NCBI RefSeq assembly: GCF_027595985.1
Contig: NC_073302.1
Span: 171,418,034-171,482,033, forward strand
DNA length: 64,000 nt
Source: Sorex araneus
Lineage: Eukaryota; Chordata; Mammalia; Eulipotyphla; Soricidae
Direction of reading: 5' to 3'
Below, piece by piece: positions 1 through 13,010 of this stretch (the stretch's first letter is position 1; every line of letters begins with the position of its first letter). The notes beneath the pieces were generated by a model. That model was not told where the DNA came from. It ran no database searches and was given only the letters and a program-made list of their open reading frames with translations. A program made the translations under genes and the position numbers.

Positions 1-146
1 TATATCATTAAGATCTTCAAATGGCCACTTTTACTCTCATTCTTGTATTTTTAACTCTTTTTGTTTATATCACTTCTAAATAGCAGTTATAGCTAATATT
101 TTGGGTTTTTAAATGTTCAAATAGAAGATTCATAAATATTTATTCT

Positions 147-1097
147 CAAAACAACAATGAGATATCATCTTACACCACAGAGACTGGCATACACCCAAAA
201 AAAAAAAAAAAAAACCAAGAACAACCAGTGCTGGCACAGATGTGGGGAGAAAGAGACTCTTTTTCATTGTTGGTAGGAATGCCGACTGGTCCAGCCTTTC
301 TGAAAAACAATATGGACATTCCTCAAAAATGAGAAATTGAGCTTTCATATGATTCCACAATACCATTTCTGGGAATATATCCCGGAGGTGCAAAATAAGC
401 ACAGTAGAAATGACATCTGCACCTGTTTGCTCATTGCAGCACTATTCACAATAGCCAGAATCTCGAACCAACCCGAGTGCCTGAGAACAGTGGACTGGCT
501 AAAGATACTTTGGTACATCTACACAATGGAATACTATGCAAATGTTAGGAAAGATGGAGTCATGAAATTTGCTTACAAGTGAATGGACATGGCGAGTATC
601 ATTCTAAGTGAAATGAGAAACAGAGAGACAAATATAGAATTATTGCACTCATTGTGGAAGATAAAATAACAAAATATGAGACTAATACCCAAGGACAGAA
701 AAGACAAAGGCCAGGAAAATTGCTCCATAGTTGGAAAGCTTGCCTCATGAGCTAGGGAAGAAGGCAGCTGAAATAGAGAAGGGATCACTAAATCTATGAT
801 GGTTGGAGGGTTCACTCGGGATGGAAGATACATGCTGAAAGTAGATAAGGGACCAAATATGAAGGCCACTCAATATCTGTATTGCAAACCATAATGCTCA
901 GAGTAGAGAGAGAGCAAGAGAGAAAGTGTCTATCCTAGAGGCAGGAGGTGGAGTTGGGTGGGGGTGGCTGGAGGGATATTGGGGACATTGGTGTGAAAGA
1001 TCTATACTGGTGAAGGGATGGGTGTTCCATTATTCTATAACTTAAATTCAAACATGAAAGCTTTGTAACTGTATCTCATGGTGGTTCAATAAAAAAA
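147..1097 (+). mobile_element. L1 LINE, 5'-truncated 3' end
   Basis: The left part reads as the end of L1 ORF2 (conserved stretch with AATGGAATACTATGCA and the CWR-type cysteine region, heavily mutated), followed by the 3'UTR with GGTGAAGGGATGGGTGTT and a GGTTCAATAAAAAAA end. The same series appears in the other L1 copies of the window. The frame is broken by stops and an internal A-run near 198-215. No clear target-site duplication was found, so it is probably an older copy. Confidence 0.85.
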
Positions 1098-2795
1098 TGT
1101 ATTCATGTAGAACACCAATGAAACAATAATGTCTTAACAAGGCCATTGATATTGACTCTGGTCCTATCATCCTCCTCAACTTGGGGGGAGATATTTACTT
1201 GGAAGTCCCCTGTTGAGAAGCCAGGGATTTCTAAACGAATTTCAATAAATCCATTTTCTGAGTTTTTCACTAGGATTATTCATGGAAACAAACTTTCTGA
1301 GTTAGTTTTTCAATGTGTGTTCATTCTGTGGTTTAAATTTCCCTGGGACAATATTCATTGTTTCATTCATTATTTAAATATAAGTAAATAAAATTGAGTG
1401 TTCATGAACTTTTGGAAAGAGTTGAGAAAAGTTATGCAGTTTGGTATGCTAAAGAAGACACTGAAGAGGGAGTTAAGGGACAGTATTTCCAAAACTTATG
1501 TGACCACATACTCTTCTTTCAAGGAAAATCCCACCAATGCAGCCCCAAAGGTAAATGATCTCATCCTTTATGCCCAACTCCATAGCTTCTAAGTGACAAT
1601 TTTCCAGATTATTTTCCTTCTCTTTCTGCATCTTTTGTGTATTTACATAGTCAGGTGCCCCTTCCAGGAATTAGAAAGCCCTTTCTTATAACAAAAGAAT
1701 GTAATTGTTGTTCTGTTTAATTCCTGCAAAAAAGACAGTAAGATGCCCCTAATGTGTTCTATGGCAATATGCATTTATTTATACATTTCCCTCAGGTGTC
1801 TTTCTCACATATACACATATTTTGAATTAAAATCACTGGATATTTTTCATATTTTATTTGCATTTTATATGTTTATTTTTAAATAGGAAGGGCCTCTTCC
1901 AATGGGAGTTAAAGAATAAGTTTTACTTCCTATAAAGAAGTTAAATGAACACCTAGCTTCTTGCTGAGATATAGAAGGGGAGTAAAGAAACCTAGTCAAT
2001 AGCTAGGTCTCACTTTCATCCCACTCTGTTCCATTTTTCTGATCCTTTGATCTGAATCTAAATTTCACGTCTGTTGAATTCCTTACACGACAAACTATCT
2101 TGTAGCTCAATGGTTGTAGCTGTGTGCTTTCCTCAGATCCTTATATCCAAATTGAAATGGAAGAAAAGCAACATTTGAACTTGTTTCCATTGCTCCTCAT
2201 TGTTCTTCCATGACCTGCCTGGTACTAATACCTAAGAGAATATCCCTTTCTGCTAGGTCTTGAACCACCAGATCCTCATCAAATTCCAAGATGGAGCAAC
2301 TACTGCATGTTTTCCCAAGACTTGAAATTTCAGTGTAGTAGCCTGAAAAGATCTGAAAACAAACAAACAAACAAAAAACTAAGATTGGAAATTACTCTCC
2401 TATCTGTGATAGGAGTCTTTCTAATGAAAACTCAGCGTAACAGAATCTCCTTTCACTCAATTCTACTCAAAAGTTCTTGACCCTTGGAAGCTGGTAACCA
2501 GTGGGGGCCAAGTCAAGACAATGACCCAATAGAAAGTTTCCTTCCTTCTACTCTCTCCTCCTGCCTCACTACCAAGGCCTCCAAATTCCACCTTGGTACA
2601 CTATCTTCTATGTAGGATAACATTGCCACAGGTAGCTTAGGTGCATTGGGTTGTTTCCATCAGAGTCCTCCCATTCCTCTCTGTTTATTTGTAACTTCTA
2701 TCTTTGTGCTCTGTTGACTGTAAATATTGTTTTCCTTTTTCCTTAAGTCCTTTGCATAGTTTATTCAGAGCAATGTCCCTTTTGTATGGGAACAG
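1098..2795. other. Intergenic DNA, nothing recognised
   Basis: AT-rich unique-looking sequence upstream of FAM81B. Short open frames at 1146-1391 and 1398-1592 have no recognisable domain or splice context. I see no RNA gene or repeat that I can name. Confidence 0.5.
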
Positions 2796-3640
2796 GAAGA
2801 CAAGACCGGTAAATGCTATGCTTTTGTAAGGCGGGAGTGAATTGACTCAGTGATTTTCCTTCTGGGCATCTGTTCTCTGACCTAAGCCTCAGCTGCCCTT
2901 ACGTCCTAGCATCCCCAAAAGCAGGGTCCTGATAAGGGACTGGATAGACTCAGGGCAAGCGGTGAGTTATGTGGTATCCTGGCATTGAGATGGGCCTGGC
3001 CAAAGTGCCTAATGTTTAACTATAAGTTAGAGCTTGGTCATGGACAGATGCTTTGGGACAGATCCAAAATGTAATAGCTAGGTTCGGACCCTGCTAGAAT
3101 TAGGAATGATGAATCTGGACTGAGAACTGTAGTCTGAGTCTGTGGCAAGATGTTCCCAGGAGAGCTGCCCTATAAGCCTCAATGTATCTCTCACTGTGTC
3201 CATACAAAAATAAATAGTATTAAGATGTTGATTGAGTTATTGGACTGAGGAAAGGAGAAAAACACCTTAAGAGGTATTTTGCCAGAGGGCAGTCAGGAAG
3301 GGCTATGGAATATCTCTCTAGGTGGTGTTTCCACCTTTGAGCCTGGTAGGACATCAGGAAGGGCTTTCTTATGTTGATTTTGCTACTAGACTGGGTGTCA
3401 AGTTGGGGTGGAGAGACAGTAGGGGAGAAGCAGAATCCGTAGAGCTGGGATGGAGGAATGAGGGGCTAGAAAGGGAGAGATTGAATAAACAGCAACTAAT
3501 CAGCAACCAGCCTGGTCCTCATTCTTCCTTCGCCTGCCCATCGCCTACAGCCATCCTGATCCGGTCCATACACAGTGGCTCGCTCGAGAGCACTGAAAGC
3601 AGGCGGTGAGAGAGAGCCTTCCAGAGAGCCCACGAACACA
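2796..3640 (+). mobile_element. Possible old endogenous-retrovirus LTR
   Basis: The end of this stretch has an LTR-like R/U5 look: GAATAAACAGCAACTAATCAG at 3482 onward (polyadenylation signal) followed by a C-rich tail with CACAGTGGCTCGCTCGAGAG. I could not place TG/CA termini or a target duplication, and no gag/pol/env reading frame is present. It may instead be unique sequence. Confidence 0.3.
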
Positions 3641-4312
3641 TATTCTTCTGCTTGCATATTTTTTTACACTTCTACATACTGCATTATTAACATCCTATTC
3701 CAAATAGTCACTTAGAGACTATTTCCATGGAGTCCGGACATACAGTCAGTACAATTAGATGCTGCCTGGGCTTGGCTGCCATATTCATGTCCTTAAAGTA
3801 ATGCCTTTCACTTTTCAGTGCTCTTTCTACCAGCGTGCTATTTGTTATCAATGAGCCTGACAAATCCTCCTGATGTGATATACTTCTATCTGAAACTCTC
3901 TGGCTACCCCACAATTTCCTGAACCCGCCTTTCCTCATTTACACAAAGAGAAACATCTACCTATGTTTCATCAACAAATATAGACTGAATAGAGCAAACC
4001 AAAGGCATATCTATATCAGTTTCTTCCTACTTAAGTATTTCTCTACAATAGCTAGTCTCTTAGACTACATCAGTAATAGAGAGATACTGTAGGAGCAAGA
4101 TTCTAATGGGACACGTTCCAGCTATTCTGTGAATAAGATAATGAATCTTAAAGACTTAACAAAGTTGCTAGAGGGGAGTTGGATCTAGGATAATTGGACT
4201 GTTACCCTATTTGGGGAAGAATATCAGAGGGATAAGAAACATAGGTTTAGGTTAAAAGAACTGATATTTTGAACTTTTTCCATGAAGATTTGCAGTATAT
4301 TTTTTAGCGCAT
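3641..4312. other. Intergenic DNA, nothing recognised
   Basis: AT-rich sequence with no motif, repeat or supported reading frame that I can name. Confidence 0.5.
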
Positions 4313-4592
4313 ATCACTGTCATCCCATTGATCATGGATTTGCTCGAGTGGGCCCAGTAACCTCTTCATTTATCCTAGTCCTGAGATTTTAGCAACCTCT
4401 CTTTACTTGTCTTTCCCAATGGTGCCACATTAGAGGCTCTTCAGGGTCAGGGGAATGAGACCCATCTTTGTTACTGTATTTGGCATATGAATACACCACA
4501 GGGAGCTTACCAGGCTCTCCCCGTTTGAGCAGTAAACTCTTGGTAGCTTGCCAGGTTCTCTAAGAGGGAGAACTAGGCTATCAGATGTCACG
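4313..4592 (-). mobile_element. RTE-derived non-autonomous SINE
   Basis: Read on the minus strand it has the RTE 5'UTR block (AGGGAGAGCCTGG-like, TGCCAAA, TGAAGAGCCTCTAATGTGGC) joined directly to the RTE 3' end (CTCGAGCAAATCCATGATC, GGGATGACAGTG). No reverse-transcriptase coding lies between. The same arrangement occurs at 6296, 35893 and 55676; the parent LINE is at 45690-49265. This copy is diverged by many substitutions, so it is not recent. Confidence 0.75.
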
Positions 4593-5585
4593 TTTTTCTA
4601 ATGTTAAAATCACCTGTAATTAGATTGTATATTTGAAATAAGGTTCCATCTTTTCCACAGCATAATAAATCTGGTTACTTGAAATATTTTCATTCCTAAG
4701 CTTTAAAATTCTATTTGTCATTACAAAAAGTACAGGGGAAATGATTAGTTTGCACTTTGGAGAAATTGTTCCATATGTCTCAAACATCAAAGTTCATGAA
4801 CAAATATAAATAACTCTTAAATAAATTTACTTTTGCAAAGAGAAGTTTAATTTAGTTTATCCCAGACTACATTTATCATGCTTTAACAGTCTTCAGAAGA
4901 AAATCTATGAATACATAAACACAAATATGGATTTAAGATGTAAGCACATTGCCAGATGGAATGCATCTTTAACACTTTTTAATGTTTTTATTAAAGATAT
5001 TTAAAACATTAAAATTTCATTTTACTTTGAGTGATTCAATGACTATCACACAAACAAAATACTACTTAGTTGGCTGCTCTACACCTTTCTACACCTTCGT
5101 TTATTCAAACTTTAAAAAAATAAATGTGTTATTTGCTTATGTATTTAAGGCTAAGGAATTTTATCTGTGTATTTGTTAATATTTTATTAATTTGGTCAGT
5201 TGGAATACTTTTATTGCAAGGAACAGCTACTATCTCCAGCTGATTTGTAAATAATGGAATAGTATTATTCCATAAAACTTGAAAATGTAATATAGGGAAA
5301 TTTTCTTTAGACCTTTGACTTAGTGCTTTATGAAGCCACCTTGATCTAATATTATTTCAACTTCTACTATGCATCTTATAGCTTTTCTTCATTACAAGAT
5401 GAGTTATTAACCCTAATGAAGGTTTTTTTTTTTTGGTCTGAGATGGTGTTGTATAAAATCCTCAGGGTTTATTTTATTATCTTTTACAGTTCTCACATCT
5501 GGGATGGATCCCTACATCTTGCATCTCTTTTTTGCCAATGTAAACCAGTGTAAGAAAAGAATCAAAACAGACTAGTTGACAATAA
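4593..5585. other. AT-rich intergenic DNA
   Basis: No repeat family or coding region recognised. Contains T-runs and an open frame at 4982-5179 of low complexity that I do not consider a gene. Confidence 0.5.
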
Positions 5586-5762
5586 TAGTTAGAAATGATC
5601 ACTCTGGACAAGAACTGAGTGCTGAAAGTAGGTAAAGGAATATACATGATAATCATTCAGTGTCTGTATTGCAAACCATAATGCCCAAAAGGGGAGGGGG
5701 TGGAGAAGTGTCTGCCATAGAGGCAGGCGGCGGGTGCCGGGGGGGGGGAGGGCAATGCACTC
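5586..5762 (+). mobile_element. L1 3'UTR fragment
   Basis: Contains the L1 3'UTR signature GAACTGAGTGCTGAAAGTAG, then GCAAACCATAATGCCC and a G-rich run near 5690-5755. The final GGTGATTCAATAAA end is missing, so the copy is truncated on both sides. Confidence 0.65.
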
Positions 5763-6295
5763 ATTCAGTGGCACAATACCTGATATTAGATTGCATCTGT
5801 GTTGTTTTTTCAGATTGTTTTTTTAAGTCAGAAGTTAGGAGAGATATTCCGGTAGAAAGCACACACTCCATGGTTCCATGTTCACCCTGATGCTAGTTCA
5901 GTGCCACTCTTCCATGCCTTTGTGTGTTTTCCATCCTCATGCAGTGTCCCCAGGGAACACTTCACTGTTCTACAGCTTCCGTTAAAGCCAGAAAGACTGG
6001 TTTTTCTGTTGAACTCTGTAACAGGAAAAAGGAGTGCACAAGAACCCCACCCTCATGGCTTCTAACAATGACCAGATGAGGTAGAGGCTCCTGACAACAT
6101 TAACTCAGTGTTCCAGCTAAGGCCAGATATTGGAGAATGGGGGAAATGAAGTAATGTGCTTTGCCAGTTTCTCATCTGAACTTTACTGATTTCCTAATTC
6201 TAACCAAGAGTACTTTAGAGTCAGATGTACTATGAAATCATCCCTTAAAAAATAAATGATTCTCACATGATTAAAGTAAATACAGAATCATTATC
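5763..6295. other. Intergenic DNA, nothing recognised
   Basis: Unique-looking sequence; no supported feature. Confidence 0.5.
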
Positions 6296-6796
6296 ATTAT
6301 CATCCCATTGATCGTCGAATTTCTTGAGCAGTCTCAGTAACATCACCATTCGTCCTAGCCCTGAGATTTTAGAAGTCTCTCTTTACTAGTCCTTTCCAAT
6401 GGTGCTGCATTGGAGGCTCTCTCAGAGTCAGGGGAATGAGACCCATCATTGTTACTGGTTTTGGCATATAAATACTCAATGGGGAGTTTGCAAGGCTCTC
6501 CCATGTGGGCAGAAAATTCTTGGTAGCTTGCCAGGTTCTCCCAGAGGGAGAACTAAGTTATAAGATGTCTTATAGTCTCTAGATGTTGGCCATTGGTGGG
6601 ATTACATGGCACTAGGGGCAGTCCCTGGGTGTGACCACCTAGCTACTGGAAAATGAGAAATCTGGGCGGAAGAGGCCCAGTCCTGATCAGAGCAGGATTG
6701 GAGGTCTCTGCCCCAGGTCCCACACACCTGGGTTCCTCTGCCAGTTCCTTCATGCGTGAGGCTCGTCTGAACGTGGGGAGAGGGGCCTTGAGCATG
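6296..6796 (-). mobile_element. RTE-derived SINE with extended 5' module
   Basis: The core at 6296-6575 is the ORF-less RTE 5'UTR plus 3'-end unit (minus-strand ATTCGTCC complement, TTGCTCAAGAAATTCGACG end). On its 5' side (6576-6796) it carries an extra roughly 220-bp GC-richer module with ACACACCTGGGTTCC. A related module occurs in the tandem monomers of the composite element at 15817-16555, and the junction phrase AGTCTCTGGAT is shared with 36190. Confidence 0.65.
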
Positions 6797-7021
6797 GCTG
6801 GGGACCTAAAATATATCACATTAAATTTTTAAATATGAAAATTTAAATGAGAAAGAAAAGCCCCCCCCACACACACACACCTTTCTCAGCAGAGATGCAT
6901 CCTTGGGCTCAAGGTCTGAGTTCCCTGTGGGGACCCCTTCTCATCCCATAATGATGGTTTTATTCTCTGCAAATATAGAATAGAACCATCATTATAAAGT
7001 CTATCCAAAATTTACCCAATA

Positions 7022-7170
7022 TTGGGGTCCAAGGGATAGCACACTGGGTAGGGAATTTGCCTTGCACACACCAATCTGTGTTTGATCCCTAGCATCACAT
7101 ATGGTTCCCGGAGCCCCACTAAGAATGATCCCCTAGCACAGAATCCAAAGTAAGCTCTGAGGACAGACAG
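7022..7170 (+). mobile_element. SOR-type tRNA-derived SINE
   Basis: Diverged copy with the A-box region GGGTAGGGAATTTGCCTTGC and B-box TGTTTGATCCC. It lacks the terminal A-run, so it is probably old. Confidence 0.75.
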
Positions 7171-8161
7171 TGAAAAAGTTGAAAAAAAATGAAAATTCAA
7201 ATTTACCTGGAGACAAATGGCACTAAGCTAAGAAATAATGATTGTTTTATTAGCTATCATCTATTGTTCTGCCCAGACTACATTTGGTGTAGTAACAAGA
7301 GAGAAATACTGAAGCAGAGTACTGGACTTTGTCTCCATCACATCAAATCAGCAACTGCTTCATCTACATGTTCTTTCAACAGGGGAGAGATGCGTCTGGA
7401 AGACCAAAGAGCCTACCTCAGCTTCTGGGAGCAGCTCTAAGGACATTTGCTTGAGTGATGTCACCTGCAAAGTCACTTTGGTTTATCTACCACATGTGAG
7501 ATTTGCAATAGCCCAATAGAATTATCATTTGAAATAAGCACCATCACAGTTGCGGGGGTGAGGACTATAATGACTAAAAAAAATATATATCTTCATCACC
7601 AATGTTTTAACATCCAGAATTTAAATAGAAATGCTTTTGTTTAATTAATATTATCTGTGTTCAGTTCACTTACAACTAAATTACCACTTAAATATTAGTT
7701 CAATGGGGTTTAACAGTTGCACTATACCTATGTAACCATCACCAATTACAATATCAAATATTTCTATTGCCCGAGAAATTTTCCATCTGCTCTTTGCAAA
7801 TGTCCACCGGAAGTTTTTAATTTTAAAGTCACAGAATATTTATTTTAACATTTTAAAATAAGATGGCACGAAGAAAAATATGTTCAATTGCCAAAAATAA
7901 CATTTGGATCTTCAATTCTTAACGTTCAATTGGATAACACTTCTCTAAGTACAGTTTTAGCTCAGGTTAGCTACTAATGAGAATCTTGAGCTGCAGAGCT
8001 TTCGAACCTCGCTAACATATGGGGTGTGACACTCACACAAAAAACTGAGTGGGGCCTCTTCAAGCCTATGTTCTACCTTGAAAACGGATATCACTTGTCT
8101 TATGTTTCTTTGCCTGCCCATTCCCATTATAGAGACACTGATGTTCTCTCTCAAACGTATA
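7171..8161. other. Intergenic DNA, nothing recognised
   Basis: AT-rich with small low-complexity runs. No coding or RNA feature supported. Confidence 0.5.
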
Positions 8162-8165
8162 CTTC

Positions 8166-8196
<31 letters not shown>

Positions 8197-8215
8197 TTCT
8201 CTCTCTTTTTCTCCT
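8162..8215. repeat. (TC)n / (TCTCTG)n microsatellite
   Basis: Pyrimidine simple repeat with interspersed CTGT units. The open frames across it (leucine/serine or arginine/glutamate rich) are artefacts. Confidence 0.9.
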
Positions 8216-8427
8216 GTCACATCTTTCTAAATAAGTTTCAATAAAACTTACCTTTCTTCACTGAAAGAAAACTAAAAAGGATAAAAATAAAAACAAAAAT
8301 CTGAATGGGAAAATACTGTTTTGGTCTACTTGAAATATTCTGCATTTACAAATATTTCCTACTAGGACTACATAAGAGGTAGTTACAAATATAGACAGCA
8401 AAAAGATCTCTTAGAAATATACTCTTA

Positions 8428-8600
8428 GGGGCCAGAGAAGTAGTACGGCATTTGCCTACAGATAGGGGTTTGTCTTGCACACAGCAGACCCAAGTTTGGT
8501 CCCCAATATTCCATCTGGTCCCTTGAGCAGTGCCAGGAGTAATTCCTGAGCACAGAACCAGGAGCAAGCCCTGAGCATAAGCAAAGTATAACTAAAAAAC
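8428..8600 (+). mobile_element. SOR-type SINE
   Basis: GGGGCCAGAGAAGTAGTACG head, CAAGTTTGGTCCCC B-box and CCAGGAGTAATTCCTGAGCA body. Confidence 0.8.
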
Positions 8601-10038
8601 AAACAGCCTCCCAAAAAAGCTTTTTACATTACTACATTTATGTACATGAAGTGTTATATTTATGTGAAATTAAAATATAAAAAACAATAATTATAGAGGC
8701 ACCTTGATTCTTGCAAAAAAAAAATCTCCCTATAAAATTCCCTCTAAAACATTTTTGTTTTATGTCTTATCAGTGTTCTCTTCCAGCTTAAGAAATAAAA
8801 CAAGCTCAAATCTAAAGCAGATGATTGACTAATGGAAATCAAACCTGAGATTTGGAGAGAAAAGTGCTTCCTCAGCCTGAAGCTGAACACTGTGCTCTCA
8901 AAGTGCTTCCCTGACTGTTTTCTCTGCAGATCAATAATGGATCAGACTAGAACTTTCCTGCTGCCGCTTTCTAAGAGATGCAGAGGACTGCGCAAGGCAG
9001 GAACCCTCAGGGGCAGCCTGAGTCCCTACCTCCTAGGAACGTCCATCAGTTAAATTCATGAAAGCATTCTACAATCAGCAGCTACTTTCAATCTGCTCAT
9101 CCTGAAGCCACATATGGCTAGAAATCTCTTGTGGGTTCCACAGTGACTTCTGAATAAAGTGTAAAAATTGGTGTCTGCTGTTAGACAATTGATTAATGGC
9201 TGTTATTTTACTCCAAAACACACACACTTACAAGAAAAAGTGGACAAGAACAGAAAATTGTACAACCAAGAAAAAGTTGCCTTAGTCACTTTCTGAAACA
9301 TTATAAACAATCCATATCAAAAAATAGATGGTAAACTAGAAAGTAAGAGGAAGTTACCTATAATCTTATCTTCCCCAAACTATCAAAACTGACCAATTCC
9401 TTTTGGAATTTTTCTTAACATCATTGAAATAAAACTTTATCCCAGTTTCTGCCTGGGAAAAACATAAAATAATTTTATATTTTACATATCACAAATAATT
9501 GACATACTTTTTTATTCCTGGCAAAATAATACTATTATAATTTTCCTTGTGTCAAACAATTAAAACAACCAACTTTTAATTATTTGAATACTATGATGAG
9601 CAGGTTTCTGTGCCTTTTTCAATATTGAGGGAAATTTTCCTGTATTTCAACGTGCCCAATATCTAAATCTGAGTATAAATTTTTCATGTTTCTTGTAATA
9701 TGTTTTCAATTTGCTTTGCCAAAATCCATTTATAGGAGCAATTTGGCAGTATATATCAAGATCATTACAAATATTCCTATCGTTTTATATATTTTTTCCT
9801 TAGAAAGCAATCAGTTATAATTTTGTGCACAATATTATCACAGTATTATTCCCATTACCCCAAACTCAGCCATAATCTAATTGCACCCAAATTTAAAAGA
9901 AAATTAAAATAAATCATGGTAGCATGAAATATACTTCATGCCACCATTTAAAAATGCATAGTAATAGGTAAACTACAAAGACACAGTAAATCATTAAGAT
10001 GTAATGCAAAAGACAATATATAAAATTATATTTATATT
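8601..10038. other. AT-rich intergenic DNA
   Basis: No repeat family or gene recognised. The open frame 8832-9053 has no recognisable domain. Confidence 0.5.
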
Positions 10039-10225
10039 GGGGCTGGAGCAATAGCACAGTGGGTAGGGTGTTTGCCTTGCACACGGCCAACCCGGGTTCA
10101 ATTATCAGCATCCCATATGGTCCCCCTGAGCAGGAGTAATTCCTGAGTGCATGAGCCAGGACTAACCCCTGTGCAAAGCCAAGTGTTACCTAAAATGCAA
10201 AATATATGTATATATATATATATAT
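10039..10225 (+). mobile_element. SOR-type SINE with (TA)n tail
   Basis: Near-complete copy: GGGGCTGGAGCAATAGCACA head, CCCGGGTTCAATT B-box, body, then a tail that has turned into (TA)n at about 10204-10225. Part of the body between GAGCA and GGAGTAATTCC is deleted. Confidence 0.85.
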
Positions 10226-10645
10226 TTATTTATTTATAATAGGATCTTAAGTACAAGCATGCACAGATAAATGTTTATTAAAAACACATTGAAATGCATA
10301 TAGTGATTTTATGATAATCTCAGAGGGGCATATTAAGTGATCCTTTCTATGTATTATGGTATATACTTTCAAATATCCTGGATATTATTCCTCAAGATAT
10401 TTCCACTATTTAATTTGCATTTCTGTACTACACTCCATAATGTTTCTACAATATTTAACTTCTTCATATAATACAGTATCTCTGCATTTATAGAAAATCA
10501 TATGTATACATATAAATGCATATTAAATATCACATTGAAAACACAAACATTGTATAACTAAGACATATAATAATGCTATTATAAACCATGTTACCTCAAA
10601 ATAATTTTTTAAAACACCAGAATAACTAAAGACACTGATTTGTTC
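10226..10645. other. AT-rich intergenic DNA
   Basis: Nothing recognised. Confidence 0.5.
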
Positions 10646-10649
10646 TCTC

Positions 10650-10955
10650 AAATAATTTTAAGTTTTTTATTAGTGACTCACTGTGACGTACAGTTACAAA
10701 CTTATGAACTTTCGTGTTTGCATTTCAGTCAGACCGTAATTGTTTACCCATCCCTCCACCAGTGCCCATTTTCTTCGACCAATGTTCCCAGTATCCCTCC
10801 CACCACCCACACCCCATCCCCCACCATGCCATCCTGCCTCTGCAGCAGGGCATTCCCTTTTGTTCTCTCTCCTTTGGGGTGTTGTAGTTTGCAATAGAGG
10901 TATCGAGTGGTCTTCATGTTCAGTCTGTGGCCTACTTTCGGCATGCATCTTTTAT
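10650..10955 (-). mobile_element. L1 3' end
   Basis: Minus-strand copy of the L1 3'UTR: TTTTATTAGTGACTCACTGT is the reverse of the L1 terminus, followed by CCCTCCACCAGTGCCCATTT and GTAGTTTGCAATAGAGGT. Three overlapping open frames here are shadows of this non-coding region. Confidence 0.85.
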
Positions 10956-11029
10956 TTGCTGCTTTATTTTGTTTTAGGCAGAGAAGTCTAACAATCTGCA
11001 TAGATACTTTTTTGTGTTACAAAATAAAA

Positions 11030-11205
11030 TACCATGTAGGGAGATAGTTCAACGGGCTGGAGCACATTCTGTATAGGTAGAAGGCGAATTTTTGGTTGAC
11101 ATCAGTTGGTCCCTCAGAGCCACTGGGCACAGATCTGGAGCACCAAGCCAGAGTACCCTCTGAGCACTATCAGTTGAGGACCCCAAACTAGGTGGGGAAA
11201 CCTAG
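11030..11205 (+). mobile_element. Diverged tRNA-type SINE
   Basis: Old copy with GGGAGATAGTTCAACGGGCT head, GGTTGACATCAG in the B-box position and a CTGAGCACTATCAG body phrase. Confidence 0.55.
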
Positions 11206-12264
11206 TTTTATAAGAATCTCTCTAACAAAGTACATGATATGCTTTAAGAGCAATGTAGTAGCCAAACTCCAAATCTCCAAATCATTTAATTGGTCATACA
11301 ATGACCATCATTGACACAAAAAAAGAAACTACAATCAAGTTTTTCACATAAACTAAATGTTGTTTCATGTGTTTATATTATTGAATTGGTGCCTTAAATT
11401 AAATGACAAAGTTCTTCAGAATGGAATAGAAATAGAATTTGCACATTTGCTGTGGGTGCTTTACCAGCCTCTTGGGGGGCTTTGTTCAAGCACCGAAACA
11501 CATTGACAGGATTCAAGGATTTAGAAAACAGAACTGGACAAAGTTCCCATCACACGTAAGGTGAAAGATACTCAGATCCAAGAACCCTACTGGATCCTAC
11601 CCAAGAACTCCAGTTCTGGCTGCTCTCACCTGGACAGCCTCATCTCTGATCCTCAACCTCCCTGTTCTTGCCAGTGGCCTTCTTGGCAACCAGGAACAAT
11701 TAGTGATGAGAAGCCTGCCTCAGCCATCCTACATGGCCACAGGATTCTTCTCCACTGACTTCTTCCAAGAAGTCTTTTCCCTTTTCTCCTTTCTGCTTGG
11801 GCTCCCCTGCACCTCTGCTTTCCTCTCTGATTGTGCTCTACGTACTTCATCTTGAAAGCAGTGTATGTCTGGTTGTATGTCTGACTTTCAGAACAGCACT
11901 GAGGGCAGACAATTTTCTTCTGATTTGCTCCTGCTGCATAAGGTATTCAATTAATATTTGAATGTTTGTATGACTGACAAATAGAATACATGAGTGAGGG
12001 AAAGACTGAATTCAGCAGAGAACCTGCATATCTAAAACACAGAGGCAGAAGTGATGCTGGAAACTACGGTAGGTGGGAGAGTGGGCACAGAAAATGATGA
12101 AGGCCGAGACTTTAAACGGTAAGTAACTTGTGGTGGATCTATAAAAATAGCACATATATAGCAGGTTTGAAGCCCTCATTCTGACACCCAGTACCCTAGA
12201 TCCCAAGAGTACACACACACACATATAGCACGGTGTCAGATATATTTCAATATGTTTGAGAAGG
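11206..12264. other. Intergenic DNA, nothing recognised
   Basis: No supported gene. The open frame 11561-11758 and its antisense partner have no known domain. Confidence 0.5.
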
Positions 12265-12392
12265 TTCCTCAATTTGCACATATAAAGTGGAATAACAGAT
12301 TCATTGTATTACTGTAAGAATTAAGTGAACTATAAATATATAACTACAAAATACACAGTGCCCTGTACATCATAGGTATTTAATAAATGTTT
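12265..12392 (+). mobile_element. MIR-type ancient SINE
   Basis: Matches the MIR 3' half by eye: TTCCTCAATTTGCACATATA, GTAAGAATTAAGTGAACTAT, then CAGTGCCCTGTACATCATAG and TATTTAATAAATGTT. Confidence 0.75.
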
Positions 12393-12540
12393 GACTTTCC
12401 CCATACCCTTACTTTATGGCTTAATCTTGTTATTTATGTGCTTTATAAAAGTGGATCATAAATTTCTAGAGGATTATATTTCTCTAGAAAACGTGCATTG
12501 GACATATTTTAGTTCAATTATTAAGAAGACAGGCAATGCG

Positions 12541-12722
12541 GGGCTGGAATGATAGCAAAGCGGGTAGGGCATGTGCCTTGCACACAGACGACCCGAGTTC
12601 GATTCCCAGCATCCCATATGGTCCCCCAAGCACCGCCAGGAGTAATTCCTGAGTGCATGAGCCAGGAGTAAACCCTGTGCATCGCCGGGTGTGACCCAAA
12701 AAAGCAAAAAAAAAAAAAAAAC
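12541..12722 (+). mobile_element. SOR-type SINE, fairly young
   Basis: Full-length copy with intact A and B boxes (CGGGTAGGGCATGTGCC; CGAGTTCGATTCCC) and a GTGTGACCC A-rich end. Flanks ACAGGCAATGC (left) and ACAGACAATGC (right) look like a target-site duplication with one mismatch. Confidence 0.92.
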
Positions 12723-12895
12723 CCAGACAGACAATGCTAGAAGAAGAGCAAAAGTAAAGGGCCAAACTCTTGTAAGTTTGAGGCACCAAGGGCACAAGGA
12801 GATTGTGAATACAGGTAAGCCACACTGAAGGAGAGGTCTGAAAAGGGCTATTCAAGGGAAAGTTTTATGCAGAATGGAATCAAATTTATCATCTA

Positions 12896-13010
12896 GAACA
12901 ATAGTGTAGTAGATTGGGCTCTTGTCTTGCAAGCAGTCAACCCAGGTTTGATCCCCAGCATCCCATGGTTCCCCAACCACCACCAGGAATAAGTTCTGAG
13001 TGAAGAATTA
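12896..13010 (+). mobile_element. SOR-type SINE fragment
   Basis: Internal part with CAGGTTTGATCCCCAGCATC and a degraded body; ends truncated. Confidence 0.7.

Noticed and set aside
10039..10111. tRNA gene calls from A/B-box-like sequence (also at every SINE head)
   Set aside because: These are SINE heads; they lack a foldable acceptor stem and are followed by the SINE body and A-tail.
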